A DNA stretch of 64,000 nt from Palsa-504 sp963753225 (GTDB lineage Bacteria > Actinomycetota > Actinomycetes > Streptosporangiales > Streptosporangiaceae). The notes under the pieces were generated by a model. It had not been told where the DNA came from. It saw only the letters and a list, made by a program, of their open reading frames with translations, and made no database searches. Made by a program: the position numbers and the translations under genes. The stretch spans positions 248,001 to 312,000 of the forward strand of contig CAVWBQ010000013.1 in NCBI GenBank assembly GCA_963753225.1, in the 5' to 3' direction. This document shows, in pieces, positions 14,823-23,438 of the stretch (within the stretch, counting starts at the first letter, position 1; every line of letters starts with the position of its first letter).

Positions 14823-16931
14823 TCAGGCCACCTCGGCCGGGTCGAGCTGAACCCGGATGACGCCGCCGTCCTTTCGCGCGCTGCGGGTGGCCTGGACCGC
14901 ATGCAGGGCCCGGGCCAGCTCCAGGCCGTCCCGCCGGGCGATCCTGATCAGCGCACGTTCCCGCGTTTCCGCGGAGACGCCCGGCCCGGCATCGACCGGC
15001 ACTGGACCGAGCACCTCGGCCCGGGCGGGCAGGCCGCCCCCGGACGAGGACAGCGCGCCGACGAAGTCCGCGACCGCCTCGGGCGGGCCGGTGACCGAGG
15101 CCATCCGCACCGCGGGCGGGAAGCCGAGCTCGGCCCGTTCGGCCAGCTCGCGTTCGGAGAACGTGACCGGATCCCAGCGGATCAGCGCCTGTACCGCGGG
15201 CAGCGTCGCCTCGGCCAGCACCACCACGGGTCCGCCCGGGCGGACCAGGGCGGCCGCGTTCAGCCAGCGGCGCAGGGCCTCCTCCGCCGCGCGCAGGCTG
15301 GGACGGCCGAGCAGCGCCCAGCCGTCGAGCAGCAGCGCGGCGGCGTAGCCTTCCGGCGCCACCGGCTCGGCGCCTGGGGTGGCGATGACCAGCGCGGGTT
15401 CGGCGGGCACGGTAGCGAGCACGTGCTGGCCGCCCGACGTGCGCACCGGCACGCCGGGGAAGGCGCGGCCTAGTTCCTCGGCGGTGCGCGCCGCGCCGGT
15501 GACGAGCGCGCGCAGCTGCCTAGAACCGCAGCGGGCACAGGTCCAGTCGGCCGCCAGCGCGCCGCACCACCGGCAGCCGGGCGTCGCGTGCGAGCCGCTG
15601 ATCTCCAGCGGGCCGGCGCAGGTGGCGCACCTGGCCTGGGCCCGGCACCGGGCGCAGGCCACGGCGGCCAGGTAGCCGCGCCGCGGCACCTGGACCAGGA
15701 CGGGGCCTCGACCGGGGTCGTCGCCGGGCGCCTCGCCGACGAGGCCCTGACGAGTCCCGCCCGTCAGGGCCTGGCGGGCAGTGCGCAGCGCCAGGCTGGG
15801 CAGCCGCGCGGTCATCGCCGCGGCGTCCCTGGCCAGTTCGGCCTCGTCCGGCGCGGCCCTGACTCTGGGCGCCGCCCGCCGAAGTGCCTCGGCGCCGCCG
15901 GCCAGCGGCCGGGCCCAGCCGCCCGCGACCAGCTGGGTGAGCTCGGCCGTGCGGGCGAAGCCGCCGATCAGCGCGGCCGCTCCGGTCCGGTGGGCGCGCA
16001 GGGCCAGCACCTCGCGGGCGTTCGGGTACGGCGCGCGCGGCTCGGCGTGCAGATCGTCACCGTCGTCCCAGAGCACCACCAGGCCGAGCCCGGCGACCGG
16101 GGCGAACATCGCGGCCCGGGTGCCCGCCACCACCTGGACCAGGCCACGGCGGACCGTCAGCCAGCGCCGGTAGCGCTCGGCCGGGCCGAGGTCCGCGGTG
16201 AGGCAGACATGATCCAGGCCGATCTCGGTCAGCGCCGCGTCCACGCGGTCCAGGTCGCGGGCGTCCGGCACGACGATGACCACGCCGCGGCCCGTGGCGG
16301 CCGTGGTGGCGGTGGCGACGGCGATCTCGGCCGGCCACTCCGGACCGGGCAGCGCCGACCAGGCGGCCCGGACCGGGCGGCCGTCCGCCAGGCCGGCCAG
16401 GAACGCCGGCCCGGCGGGATAGCGGCTCCAGGAGCCGGGAGCCGGCGGGGCCGGGGCGGGGCCGGCCGGCACCGGGCTCCCGTACGCCGGGTCACGCGGG
16501 GTTCCGGCCTGCGGGGCTTCCCGTTCGGCGGTGGCTTCCCGTTCGGCGGTGGCTTCCCGTTCGGCGGTGGCGTGCCGCGGCGGGATGGCCAGCCGGAGGA
16601 CGTCGGCCAGCGTGCCCGCGTAGCGGTCGGCTACCGCCCGGGCCAGGTCGAAGATCTCCGGCGCGAGCACGGGTTCGGGCGAGATCACCCGCTCGAGCCG
16701 GGCCAGCCTGCCCTGATGCTCGCTCGTCTCGGCCCGCTCCAGCAGGTAACCGTCGACCAGCTGGCCGGCGAACCTGACCCGGACCCGGCAGCCGGGCACG
16801 GCCTCGGCGTCCAGGCGGGCCGGGACGAGGTAATCGAAGGGGCGGTCGAGGTGGGCCAGCGAGATGTCCACGGCCACCCGGGCAACGGGCAGCCGCTCGC
16901 TCACCGCCTGGTCCTTCGGCCCCTTCGCCAC
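14823..16931 (-). CDS. priA: Primosomal protein N' homologue, ATPase motifs lost
   Basis: The 702 residues have the PriA N-terminal DNA-binding domain (VARVAVDISLAHLDRPFDYL) and the eight-cysteine zinc region (CARCRAQARCATC and CRWCG, then CARCGSRQL). The helicase core is degenerate: no GxGKT Walker A is seen (the site reads AATGRGVVIVV) and the DEEH box is replaced by WDDGDD. Actinobacterial PriA proteins are known to lack the ATPase, so this is a family trait, not decay. An 18-bp repeat (about 16519-16570) encodes repeated ATAERE near residue 125. A role in replication restart is inferred. Confidence 0.9.
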   Translation of the reverse strand: MAKGPKDQAVSERLPVARVAVDISLAHLDRPFDYLVPARLDAEAVPGCRVRVRFAGQLVDGYLLERAETSEHQGRLARLERVISPEPVLAPEIFDLARAVADRYAGTLADVLRLAIPPRHATAEREATAEREATAEREAPQAGTPRDPAYGSPVPAGPAPAPPAPGSWSRYPAGPAFLAGLADGRPVRAAWSALPGPEWPAEIAVATATTAATGRGVVIVVPDARDLDRVDAALTEIGLDHVCLTADLGPAERYRRWLTVRRGLVQVVAGTRAAMFAPVAGLGLVVLWDDGDDLHAEPRAPYPNAREVLALRAHRTGAAALIGGFARTAELTQLVAGGWARPLAGGAEALRRAAPRVRAAPDEAELARDAAAMTARLPSLALRTARQALTGGTRQGLVGEAPGDDPGRGPVLVQVPRRGYLAAVACARCRAQARCATCAGPLEISGSHATPGCRWCGALAADWTCARCGSRQLRALVTGAARTAEELGRAFPGVPVRTSGGQHVLATVPAEPALVIATPGAEPVAPEGYAAALLLDGWALLGRPSLRAAEEALRRWLNAAALVRPGGPVVVLAEATLPAVQALIRWDPVTFSERELAERAELGFPPAVRMASVTGPPEAVADFVGALSSSGGGLPARAEVLGPVPVDAGPGVSAETRERALIRIARRDGLELARALHAVQATRSARKDGGVIRVQLDPAEVA

Positions 16932-17046
16932 GGTTCCGTCCTACCAGAACCGCGGCAGAGATCACGCCAGCGTCAGGCCGAGCCGCCGCTGAGGCGAGGA
17001 CCGACCGCAACGATGTGACATTGATGCGGTTATAAGAGCGCGTCAT

Positions 17047-17157
17047 GAAATAACCCGTTGCTTCGGGATTTCTGGCGCGCTGACGTGATAACAGGTGGGT
17101 CGAAGTGCCGTTGGTCCGGCTAGAACAGGACCAACGGGACATCGACCCAGAACCGTC
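17047..17157 (+). repeat. Dispersed palindromic intergenic element, copy A
   Basis: The core is two 24-base arms, 17096-17119 and 17126-17149, complementary at 21 of 24 positions around the loop CTAGAA; it begins TGGGTCGAAGTGCCG. An upstream arm (ACCCGTTGCTTCGGGATTTC then TGGCGCGCTGACGTG) is shared with copy B, and the downstream CCCAGAACCGTCG is shared with copy C. It lies in the priA-metK gap (16932-17397), which holds no credible gene. Confidence 0.85.
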
Positions 17158-17326
17158 GGCCCGCACCGCCGCCGCGGCTACTGCCCGCCCGCTCGCACCC
17201 GGAATCAGACCGGCGAGTTAATAACTGACGCGCGCCAACCGCCACGATGCCACATCGTTGCGGTAACGCCAGGCCCAACGCGGTGACGCATGAGATTTAT
17301 GAGGCGGGTGCGCCAGGTGAGGCGCC

Positions 17327-17391
17327 GCGCCTGCGGGAGGGGCGCGCCTGCGGGAGGGGCGCGCCTGCGGGAGGGGCGCGCCTGCGGGGGG
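17327..17391 (+). repeat. 17-bp GC-rich tandem repeat just downstream of metK
   Basis: About 3.8 copies of GCGCCTGCGGGAGGGGC, ending 6 bases from the metK stop. The period is not a multiple of 3 and no gene reads through it. It could form GC-rich structure at the 3' end of the metK transcript. Confidence 0.9.
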
Positions 17392-17397
17392 GCGGCG

Positions 17398-18591
17398 TCA
17401 GGCGCCGACCGCGTCGCGGAGCTGGTCGGCCCGGTCGGTGCGCTCCCAGGAGAAGTCGGGCTCGGTGCGGCCGAAGTGCCCGTAGGCGGCGGTCTGCGCG
17501 TAGATGGGGCGGAGCAGGTCGAGCGCGTAGATGATGGCCCGCGGCCGCAGGTCGAAGACCTGCAGCACGGCGTCCTGGATCCGCTCTACCGGCACCTTCT
17601 CGGTGCCGAAGCACTCGATGAACAGCCCGACCGGCATTGCCTTGCCGATCGCGTAGGCCACCTGGACCTCACAGCGGTCCGCCAGGCCCGCCGCCACCAC
17701 GTTCTTGGCCACCCACCGCATGGCGTAGGCGGCGCTGCGGTCGACCTTCGACGGGTCCTTGCCCGAGAAGGCCCCTCCGCCGTGCCGCGCCATGCCGCCG
17801 TAGGTGTCGATGATGATCTTGCGCCCGGTCAGTCCTGCGTCCCCCATCGGCCCGCCGATCTCGAACCGGCCGGTCGGGTTGACCAGCAGCCGGAACCCTT
17901 CGCAGTCGATGTTCGCGTCGGCCAGCACCGGCGCGACCACGTAGTCCCTGACGTCGGGGGCGAGCAGTTCGGAGAGGTTGATGTCGGGCGCGTGCTGGGT
18001 CGAGACCACAACGGTGTCCAGCCGCACCGGGGTGTCGCCCTGGTACTCGATCGTGACCTGGGTCTTGCCGTCCGGCCGCAGGTATGGCACGGTGCCCGAG
18101 CGACGCACCTCGGACAGCTGGCGGGCCAGCTTGTGCGCCAGCATGATCGGAAGCGGCATCAGCTCGGGGGTCTCGCGGCACGCGTAGCCGAACATCAGCC
18201 CCTGGTCCCCCGCGCCCTGCCGGTCAAGCTCGTCGGTGCCCTCACCCTCGCGGTACTCGAACGCGTCGTTCACCCCCTGGGCGATGTCCGGCGACTGGGA
18301 GCCGATGGAGACCGACACGCCGCAGGACGCCCCGTCGTACCCCTTGGCCGAGGAGTCGTAGCCGATCTCGAGGATCTTGTCCCTGATGATGCCGGGAATG
18401 TCGACATAGGTCTGCGTGGTGACCTCGCCGGCCACGTGCACCTGGCCGGTCGTGATCATGGTCTCAACGGCCACGCGGCTGCCCGCATCATCCTTGATCA
18501 TGGAATCTAGGATGGCATCGCTGATCTGGTCGGCCATCTTGTCAGGATGGCCCTCCGTAACCGACTCGGAAGTAAAAAGACGACGCGCCAC
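17398..18591 (-). CDS. metK: S-adenosylmethionine synthetase
   Basis: Makes SAM from methionine and ATP. The 397 residues contain FTSESVTEGHPDKMADQISD at the N-terminus, GAGDQGLMFGYAC, the P-loop-like GGAFSGKDPSKVDRSAAYAM and the C-terminal DLLRPIYAQTAAYGHFG. The start is a GTG preceded by GAGGGGAG. No SAM riboswitch is visible upstream. It lies between coaBC and priA on the same strand, the usual actinobacterial order. Confidence 0.97.
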   Translation of the reverse strand: MARRLFTSESVTEGHPDKMADQISDAILDSMIKDDAGSRVAVETMITTGQVHVAGEVTTQTYVDIPGIIRDKILEIGYDSSAKGYDGASCGVSVSIGSQSPDIAQGVNDAFEYREGEGTDELDRQGAGDQGLMFGYACRETPELMPLPIMLAHKLARQLSEVRRSGTVPYLRPDGKTQVTIEYQGDTPVRLDTVVVSTQHAPDINLSELLAPDVRDYVVAPVLADANIDCEGFRLLVNPTGRFEIGGPMGDAGLTGRKIIIDTYGGMARHGGGAFSGKDPSKVDRSAAYAMRWVAKNVVAAGLADRCEVQVAYAIGKAMPVGLFIECFGTEKVPVERIQDAVLQVFDLRPRAIIYALDLLRPIYAQTAAYGHFGRTEPDFSWERTDRADQLRDAVGA

Positions 18592-18615
18592 TTCGGCTCT
18601 CCCCTCGCTCTGGGT

Positions 18616-18652
18616 GACTGCGGTGAGTTTATCCGGGACTGCGGTGAGTTTA
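18616..18652. repeat. Direct repeat of 16 bases between coaBC and metK
   Basis: GACTGCGGTGAGTTTA occurs twice with a 21-base period (18616-18631 and 18637-18652). The second copy contains the coaBC stop codon on the minus strand. It may be a simple duplication or a regulatory site in the metK leader. Confidence 0.8.
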
Positions 18653-19954
18653 GCCGCGACCCGCCGTTTCGTTCAGCCTCGCGGCCACCAGGTCCCACAC
18701 CACGTCGGCCAGGGCTTCCTTGGGCCCACGCGAAATCGGCGTGACGGTCCCGTCGGCTCCGTAGACTACCGCCTCGTTGTCCGGCGTGCCGAACCCGAGC
18801 CCGTTCCCCACCGGATTCACGACGAGCAGGTCACAGCCCTTCCGGGCCAGCTTAGCCCGGGCCTGCTCCGGGGAGGTGTCGGTCTCGGCGGCGAACCCGA
18901 CCAGGACCTGACGCGCGGTTGGGGAGGGCACGAGCCCGGATCGTTCTGGATCATGATTTTCTGGAGCCGAACGGGCGGCTTGCCGAGCCTTCCGTACGGC
19001 GGCCAGCCCGGCCAGGATGTCCGGGTTCTCGGTCAGCCGCAGCGGTTCCGGTGGCTGCCCGTCCTTCTTGATCTTCCCCGTGCTGCGCGCTGCCGGGCGG
19101 TAATCGGCCACGGCGGCGGCCATCACCACCGCGTCGGCGCCGCGTCCATCACCAGCCGCGGCGGCCAGCACCGCGTCGTGCATCTCGCGCGCCGAGACCA
19201 CCCGGGTGACCTTGGCCCCGGCCGGATCGGGCAGCGCCACGTTCGCCGATACCACGATCACCTCGGCGCCGCGGGCCACCGCCGTGCCGGCCAGCGCGTA
19301 TCCCTGCGTCCCCGTGGACCAGTTCCCGATGAACCGCACCGGGTCGATTTCCTCCCTGGTCCCGCCGGCCGACACCACCACGCGGCGGCCCGCCAGGTCG
19401 GCGGTCGAAGGGCCCAGGGTGCCGCGGGCCAGCAGCCTGGTCGCGACGGCGAAGATCTCGGCCGGTTCCGGCAGCCGCCCGGGCCCGCTGTCCCGGCCGG
19501 TCAGGCGGCCGGTCGCGGGCTCGAGGACGATGGCGCCGCGGCGGCGCAGCAGCGCCACGTTGGCCTGGGTGGCGGGGTGCTCCCACATCTCGGTGTGCAT
19601 GGCCGGCGCGTACAGCACCGGGCACCGCGCGGTGAGCAGCGTGGCGGTCAGCAGGTCCCCGGCCATCCCGGCGGCGGCCCGGGCCAGCAGGTCGGCGGTG
19701 GCGGGGGCGACGAGGACGAGATCGGCGCTCTGCCCGAGCCGGACGTGCGGCACCTCGGACACGCCGGTCCAGGCGTCGGTGGTCACCGGCTGGCCGGACA
19801 GCGCGGCCCAGGTGACCTCGCCGACGAAACGGAGCGCGTCAGGGGTCGGCACGACCCGGACCTGATGCCCGGACTCCGTCAGCAGCCTGAGTAGCTCACA
19901 CGACTTGTACGCAGCAATGCCCGCGCCGACCCCGAGGACGACGCGGGAAGACAT
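18650..19954 (-). CDS. coaBC: Bifunctional phosphopantothenoylcysteine decarboxylase / phosphopantothenate-cysteine ligase
   Basis: Catalyses two consecutive steps of coenzyme A synthesis. The N-terminal flavoprotein CoaC domain (about 1-185) has VLGVGAGIAAYKSCELLRLL and the APAMHTEMW active-site loop. The C-terminal CoaB domain has RRVVVSAGGTREEIDPVRFI then GNWSTGTQGYALA, and KIKKDGQPPEPLRL. It is 434 residues long and starts 17 bases after rpoZ. A short Asp/Arg-rich insert (SAPENHDPERSG) sits in the CoaB domain. Confidence 0.95.
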   Translation of the reverse strand: MSSRVVLGVGAGIAAYKSCELLRLLTESGHQVRVVPTPDALRFVGEVTWAALSGQPVTTDAWTGVSEVPHVRLGQSADLVLVAPATADLLARAAAGMAGDLLTATLLTARCPVLYAPAMHTEMWEHPATQANVALLRRRGAIVLEPATGRLTGRDSGPGRLPEPAEIFAVATRLLARGTLGPSTADLAGRRVVVSAGGTREEIDPVRFIGNWSTGTQGYALAGTAVARGAEVIVVSANVALPDPAGAKVTRVVSAREMHDAVLAAAAGDGRGADAVVMAAAVADYRPAARSTGKIKKDGQPPEPLRLTENPDILAGLAAVRKARQAARSAPENHDPERSGLVPSPTARQVLVGFAAETDTSPEQARAKLARKGCDLLVVNPVGNGLGFGTPDNEAVVYGADGTVTPISRGPKEALADVVWDLVAARLNETAGRG

Positions 19955-19971
19955 GGAACCCTGACTCCGGG

Positions 19972-20241
19972 TCAGCCCTCGATGGCCTCGACGCTCAGCA
20001 TGCGCTCCTTGATCTCGCGGAGCGATATGGACAGCGGCTTCTCCTGGCTGCGTGTCTCCACCAGTGGCCCGACGTACTCGAGCAGGCCCTCTCCGAGCTG
20101 CGAGTAGTAGGCGTTAATCTGGCGGGCACGCTTCGCGGCCATGATCACCAGCCGGTACTTGCTGTCCACGACGTCAAGGAGTTCGTCGATCGGCGGGTTG
20201 ATGATGCCGTCGGCGCCTTGGTGGGCCTGAGTGCCTGCCAC
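19972..20241 (-). CDS. rpoZ: RNA polymerase omega subunit
   Basis: Small subunit that helps assemble RNA polymerase. The characteristic stretch is GIINPPIDELLDVVDSKYRL then VIMAAKRARQINAYYSQLGE, ending with LREIKERMLSVEAIEG. The GTG at 20241 was chosen because GGAAGG lies 6 bases upstream; a further GTG at 20262 (7 more residues) lacks one. The 5' part overlaps the 3' end of gmk by 68 bases in another frame. Confidence 0.93.
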   Translation of the reverse strand: MAGTQAHQGADGIINPPIDELLDVVDSKYRLVIMAAKRARQINAYYSQLGEGLLEYVGPLVETRSQEKPLSISLREIKERMLSVEAIEG

Positions 20242-20872
20242 ATTCTGCCTTCCGTAAGTCACAATTATCTACCAAGGCTACCAGCTGGCGGCACACGTCC
20301 CTGACCGATGTGTTCACCAGCGTGACCTCGAACTCATCGGCGGCCGCGAGCTCTGCCCTGGCGGCCGCGAGCCTGCGTTCCAGCACCTCGGCGGGCTCGG
20401 TGCCGCGGCCGGTGAGCCTGCGCACCAGCTCGTGCCAGGAGGGCGGGGCCAGGAACACCAGGCGGGCGTCCGGCACCGCGCGCTTGACCTGGCGTGCCCC
20501 ATCCAGGTCGATCTCGAGCAGGCAGGCCACCCCCGCCTCGAGCTTGTCGTTGAGCGGCTCACGCGGCGTGCCGTACCGGTTACCAGCGAACCGTGCCCAC
20601 TCGAGCAGCGCCCCGCTGGCGATCAGCCGGTCAAACTCGTCATCATCGACAAAGTGATATTCGCGCCCGTCGACTTCCCCGGGGCGCGGGTTCCGTGTCG
20701 TCGCCGACACGGAAATCCAGATCTGCGGACAAGTCCGGTTGAGTTCCGCGATGACCGTGCTCTTCCCGACCCCGGAGGGCCCGGAGAGCACGGTCAGCCG
20801 CGAATGCACCGGGCTCGCGACCGCGGCGCCGGAGGGACTAGGCCGCCTGCCGCGTTGTTCAGATATCGGCAC
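20174..20872 (-). CDS. gmk: Guanylate kinase
   Basis: Phosphorylates GMP to GDP. The P-loop is LTVLSGPSGVGKSTVIAELN, and the GMP-binding region is VSATTRNPRPGEVDGREYHF. The start is a GTG at 20872 inside the mihF end (14-base overlap). The protein runs about 25-30 residues past the usual end (after RQLVALVD) in an Arg/Pro-rich tail read through the beginning of rpoZ in another frame. The tail is probably unstructured. Order mihF-gmk-rpoZ is standard in actinobacteria. Confidence 0.92.
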   Translation of the reverse strand: MPISEQRGRRPSPSGAAVASPVHSRLTVLSGPSGVGKSTVIAELNRTCPQIWISVSATTRNPRPGEVDGREYHFVDDDEFDRLIASGALLEWARFAGNRYGTPREPLNDKLEAGVACLLEIDLDGARQVKRAVPDARLVFLAPPSWHELVRRLTGRGTEPAEVLERRLAAARAELAAADEFEVTLVNTSVRDVCRQLVALVDNCDLRKAECGRHSGPPRRRRHHQPADRRTP

Positions 20873-21179
20873 CGAACTCTTGCTCAAGCGCGGAGCGCTG
20901 GTTGGTACCCAGCCCGCGCACACGGCGCGATTCCGCGATGCCAAGCCTTTCCATGATCTGCTTTGCCCGGACCTTACCTACGCCCGGCAGGGATTCGAGC
21001 AGAGCGGAGACCTTCATCTTGCCAATCACGTCATCAGTTGAGCCTTCCTTGATGACGTCCGACAAGGACGTGGCTCCGCGCTTGAGGCGGTTCTTCACCT
21101 CGGCGCGTTCTTTGCGTGCTCTGGCCGCCTTCTCCAGCGCAGCCGCACGTTCTTCGGGAGTGAGGGGAGGAAGAGCCAC
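20859..21179 (-). CDS. mihF: Integration host factor, actinobacterial type
   Basis: Nucleoid-associated DNA-bending protein of the actinobacterial IHF family. The 106 residues include the conserved LKRGATSLSDVIKEG and LLESLPGVGKVRAKQIMERL (helix-hairpin-helix-like) followed by IAESRRVRGLGTNQRSALEQ. The start is GTG after GAGGTGA. Upstream is an unusually AT-rich leader (about 21190-21340) containing TAATATATTTCAATTTG on the minus strand, probably a strong promoter region. Confidence 0.95.
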   Translation of the reverse strand: MALPPLTPEERAAALEKAARARKERAEVKNRLKRGATSLSDVIKEGSTDDVIGKMKVSALLESLPGVGKVRAKQIMERLGIAESRRVRGLGTNQRSALEQEFGADI

Positions 21180-21598
21180 TCGGGGTCACCTCGGGTTTCG
21201 TTGGAAAAAGGTTTGTCGGGAGGGGAAACTAGCCAATCACGTACCCTTTAGGCAACGCAAACTGCCGGTTACGTCATTACAAATTGAAATATATTACCTT
21301 CTGTAAGCGCTTTATTACTCAGAGTTATCAAGCCGCGTCCCCCGCCCCAGTCAGGGGTCTCACGTGGTGATATCCCGCCGTCAAGGCCACCGCGCCCCAG
21401 CCTAGGGCATCTTGCCCCGCAGGTTGGGCATCTGCGCGGCACGTCACGGATTCGGCCGGCATGTTCCGCTCATCTCACTACGCCGCCGGGGCAACCCGGA
21501 GCATATCGGGCGATGTGAGTCTCAACTGTGACGGTGATTTTTATCCCTGCCTCGTGCCGGCTCCCGCCCCGCATCATACTCGCTGGGTAAGTCAAACG
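21180..21598. other. Intergenic region upstream of mihF
   Basis: About 420 bases with no credible gene. The half nearer mihF is markedly AT-rich for this genome (runs such as GAAATATATTACC), which fits a strong minus-strand promoter for mihF-gmk-rpoZ. The half nearer pyrF is GC-rich; no T-tailed terminator for the pyr operon is recognisable. Confidence 0.6.
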
Positions 21599-22396
21599 TC
21601 ACCCCAGGTCACTACAGTTTTCCAGACGGAGCCGAGGCGGCTGCGAGACGGGCGGCGCCCCTGCGCGCGACCGCCGGGCGGGGGGTAACCGCGCGACGGC
21701 CACCCGGCGCAGTGACGCGGCGATGGCCGCCGCGGCGGCGCCGGGGTCGGGCGCGCGGGTGATGGGGCGGCCGATCACCAGCAGGTCCGCGCCGGCCAGC
21801 AGCGCCTCCTCCGGCGTGGCCACCCGCGCCTGATCGTTCGCCTCGCTTCCGGCCGGCCGGACGCCCGGTGTGATGAGCGTCACATCGTCGCCGACTTCGG
21901 CCCGCACCGCGGCGACCTCGCGCGGCGAGCAGACCAGGCCCTGCGCCCCTGCTTCAACTGACAGCACGGCCAGCCGCAGCACCGCATCCGGCACCGGGCC
22001 GCTGAGCCCGATCCGGCCGAGGTCGTCGTCGCTGAGCGAGGTGAGCACGGTGACCGCCGCCACCATCGTGCCCGGCGCCGCCTCGACGGCGGCGCGGACG
22101 ACGTCGGCGCCGCCGACCGCGTGCACGGTGAGCACCTCCGGGCGCAGCCGGGCGACCGCCCGCGCAGCCCCGGCCACGGTGACCGGGATGTCGTGCAACT
22201 TCAGGTCGAGGAACACGGACACGCGACTGGCGCCCCGCACCGTGGCGACGACCTCGGGCCCGTAGCGCAGGTAAAGCTCGAGGCCCACCTTGACCGTGCT
22301 CACGTGCGGCGTCACCATCTCGGCCCACCGCGCGGCCGTTTCCAGGTCGGGCGCGTCCAGCGCGACAGCAACCGGCGCCGGCTTGCTCACGGCCAT
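21599..22396 (-). CDS. pyrF: Orotidine 5'-phosphate decarboxylase
   Basis: Last step of UMP synthesis. The 265 residues contain the substrate Asp (VALDAPD), VKVGLELYLRYGP, and the catalytic D-x-K-x-x-D set in FLDLKLHDIPVTV, which is type I. The C-terminal loop is GADLLVIGRPITRAPDP. The last about 25 residues (ARLPPARRSRAG onward) extend beyond the usual end and look like read-through sequence. It is the last gene of the pyr operon; orotate phosphoribosyltransferase (pyrE) is not in the window. Confidence 0.95.
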   Translation of the reverse strand: MAVSKPAPVAVALDAPDLETAARWAEMVTPHVSTVKVGLELYLRYGPEVVATVRGASRVSVFLDLKLHDIPVTVAGAARAVARLRPEVLTVHAVGGADVVRAAVEAAPGTMVAAVTVLTSLSDDDLGRIGLSGPVPDAVLRLAVLSVEAGAQGLVCSPREVAAVRAEVGDDVTLITPGVRPAGSEANDQARVATPEEALLAGADLLVIGRPITRAPDPGAAAAAIAASLRRVAVARLPPARRSRAGAPPVSQPPRLRLENCSDLG

Positions 22397-22406
22397 ACTC
22401 CCCTCC

Positions 22407-22465
22407 GTCGGTCCAGCTGGGTCGGTCCAGCTGGGTCGGTCCAGCTGGGTCGGTCCAGCTGGTCG
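22407..22465. repeat. 15-bp tandem repeat between pyrD and pyrF
   Basis: Four copies of GTCGGTCCAGCTGGG (the last lacks one base) fill almost the whole pyrD-pyrF gap. Each contains the palindrome CAGCTG. It precedes the pyrF start and may affect its translation; it may also be simple replication slippage. Confidence 0.9.
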
Positions 22466-22466
22466 T

Positions 22467-23438
22467 CTAGACGCGCCTGGCCAGGCTACGGGAAACCCGG
22501 CCGCGGGTCCCGTGAGCCTGCCCGATCACGTCAGCGGCCCGGTCCACCCCGATCGCCGCCAGCTCCTCTTCCAGCTCCCTCAGCACGCGCGAGCACGCCG
22601 AGGGGTCGTGCATGATCTCCGTGCCCACCGCGATCATCGACGCGCCCGCGAGCAGCAGCTCAAGGGCGTCCCGGCCGGTGCGCACGCCGCCCGTCCCGAT
22701 GATCGGCACGTCCGGGATCGCCGCCCTGACCTGCCACACGCACCGCACCGCGACCGGCCTGATGGCGGGGCCGGACAGGCCGCCGTACTGGCCCGCCAGC
22801 ACCGGGCGCATGGTGGCCGGGTCGATGGCCATGCCGAGCAGCGTGTTGATCAGCGACAGGCCGTCCGCCCCGGCCGCGACGCAGGCGCTGGCCACCGCCA
22901 CGATGTCGGTCACGTCGGGGGACAGCTTGGCGAACACCGGAATGTCGTACCTGGCGCTGCCCCGCACCGCCGCGATCACGCTGCCGGCCCGCTGCGGGTC
23001 GAGCGCGAACGGCTGCCCCGCGTCCTCGGCGTTGGGGCACGACAGGTTGACCTCGATCGCCGTCACCCCGGCCGTGTCGGAGAGCCGGGCGGCCAGCCCG
23101 GCGTACTCGCGGATGGTCTGGCCGGCGACCGAGACCACCACCCGGGCGCCGCGGGACAGCAGCCACGGCAGGTCGCGCTGCAGGAACGCGTCCACGCCGG
23201 GACCCTGCAGGCCCACCGAGTTCAGCAGGCCGCTCGGCGTCTCGGCCAGCCGGGGCGCGGGGTTTCCTGTATGGGGTTCGGCCATGATCGACTTGCTGAT
23301 CAGCGCGCCGACCCGGGCCACGTCGATGAACTGAGCGAGCTCACGGCCCGCGCCCGCGCAGCCGGAAGCGGCGAGCACCAGGTTGGGCAGTTCGGCCTGG
23401 GCCCCGGGGCCGAGCCTGGCCCTCATGTCAGCCGGCAT
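22467..23438 (-). CDS. pyrD: Dihydroorotate dehydrogenase, class 1B catalytic subunit
   Basis: Oxidises dihydroorotate to orotate using FMN and, through PyrK, NAD. The 323 residues include NLVLAASGCAGAGRELAQF, the catalytic-Cys motif IEVNLSCPNAEDAG, VFAKLSPDVTDI, and the FMN phosphate loop IIGTGGVRTGRDALELLLAG. The Cys base plus an adjacent pyrK marks class 1B. The start overlaps the pyrK end by 11 bases. Confidence 0.94.
   Translation of the reverse strand: MPADMRARLGPGAQAELPNLVLAASGCAGAGRELAQFIDVARVGALISKSIMAEPHTGNPAPRLAETPSGLLNSVGLQGPGVDAFLQRDLPWLLSRGARVVVSVAGQTIREYAGLAARLSDTAGVTAIEVNLSCPNAEDAGQPFALDPQRAGSVIAAVRGSARYDIPVFAKLSPDVTDIVAVASACVAAGADGLSLINTLLGMAIDPATMRPVLAGQYGGLSGPAIRPVAVRCVWQVRAAIPDVPIIGTGGVRTGRDALELLLAGASMIAVGTEIMHDPSACSRVLRELEEELAAIGVDRAADVIGQAHGTRGRVSRSLARRV

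Noticed and set aside
18592..18649. SAM riboswitch upstream of metK
   Set aside because: The gap is only about 60 bases and none of the SAM riboswitch core motifs is present; only a short direct repeat is seen.
22407..22465. CRISPR-like array from regularly spaced repeats
   Set aside because: Units are 15 bp with no spacers; this and the arrays at 17327, 34354 and 56795 are simple tandem repeats, and no cas genes exist in the window.
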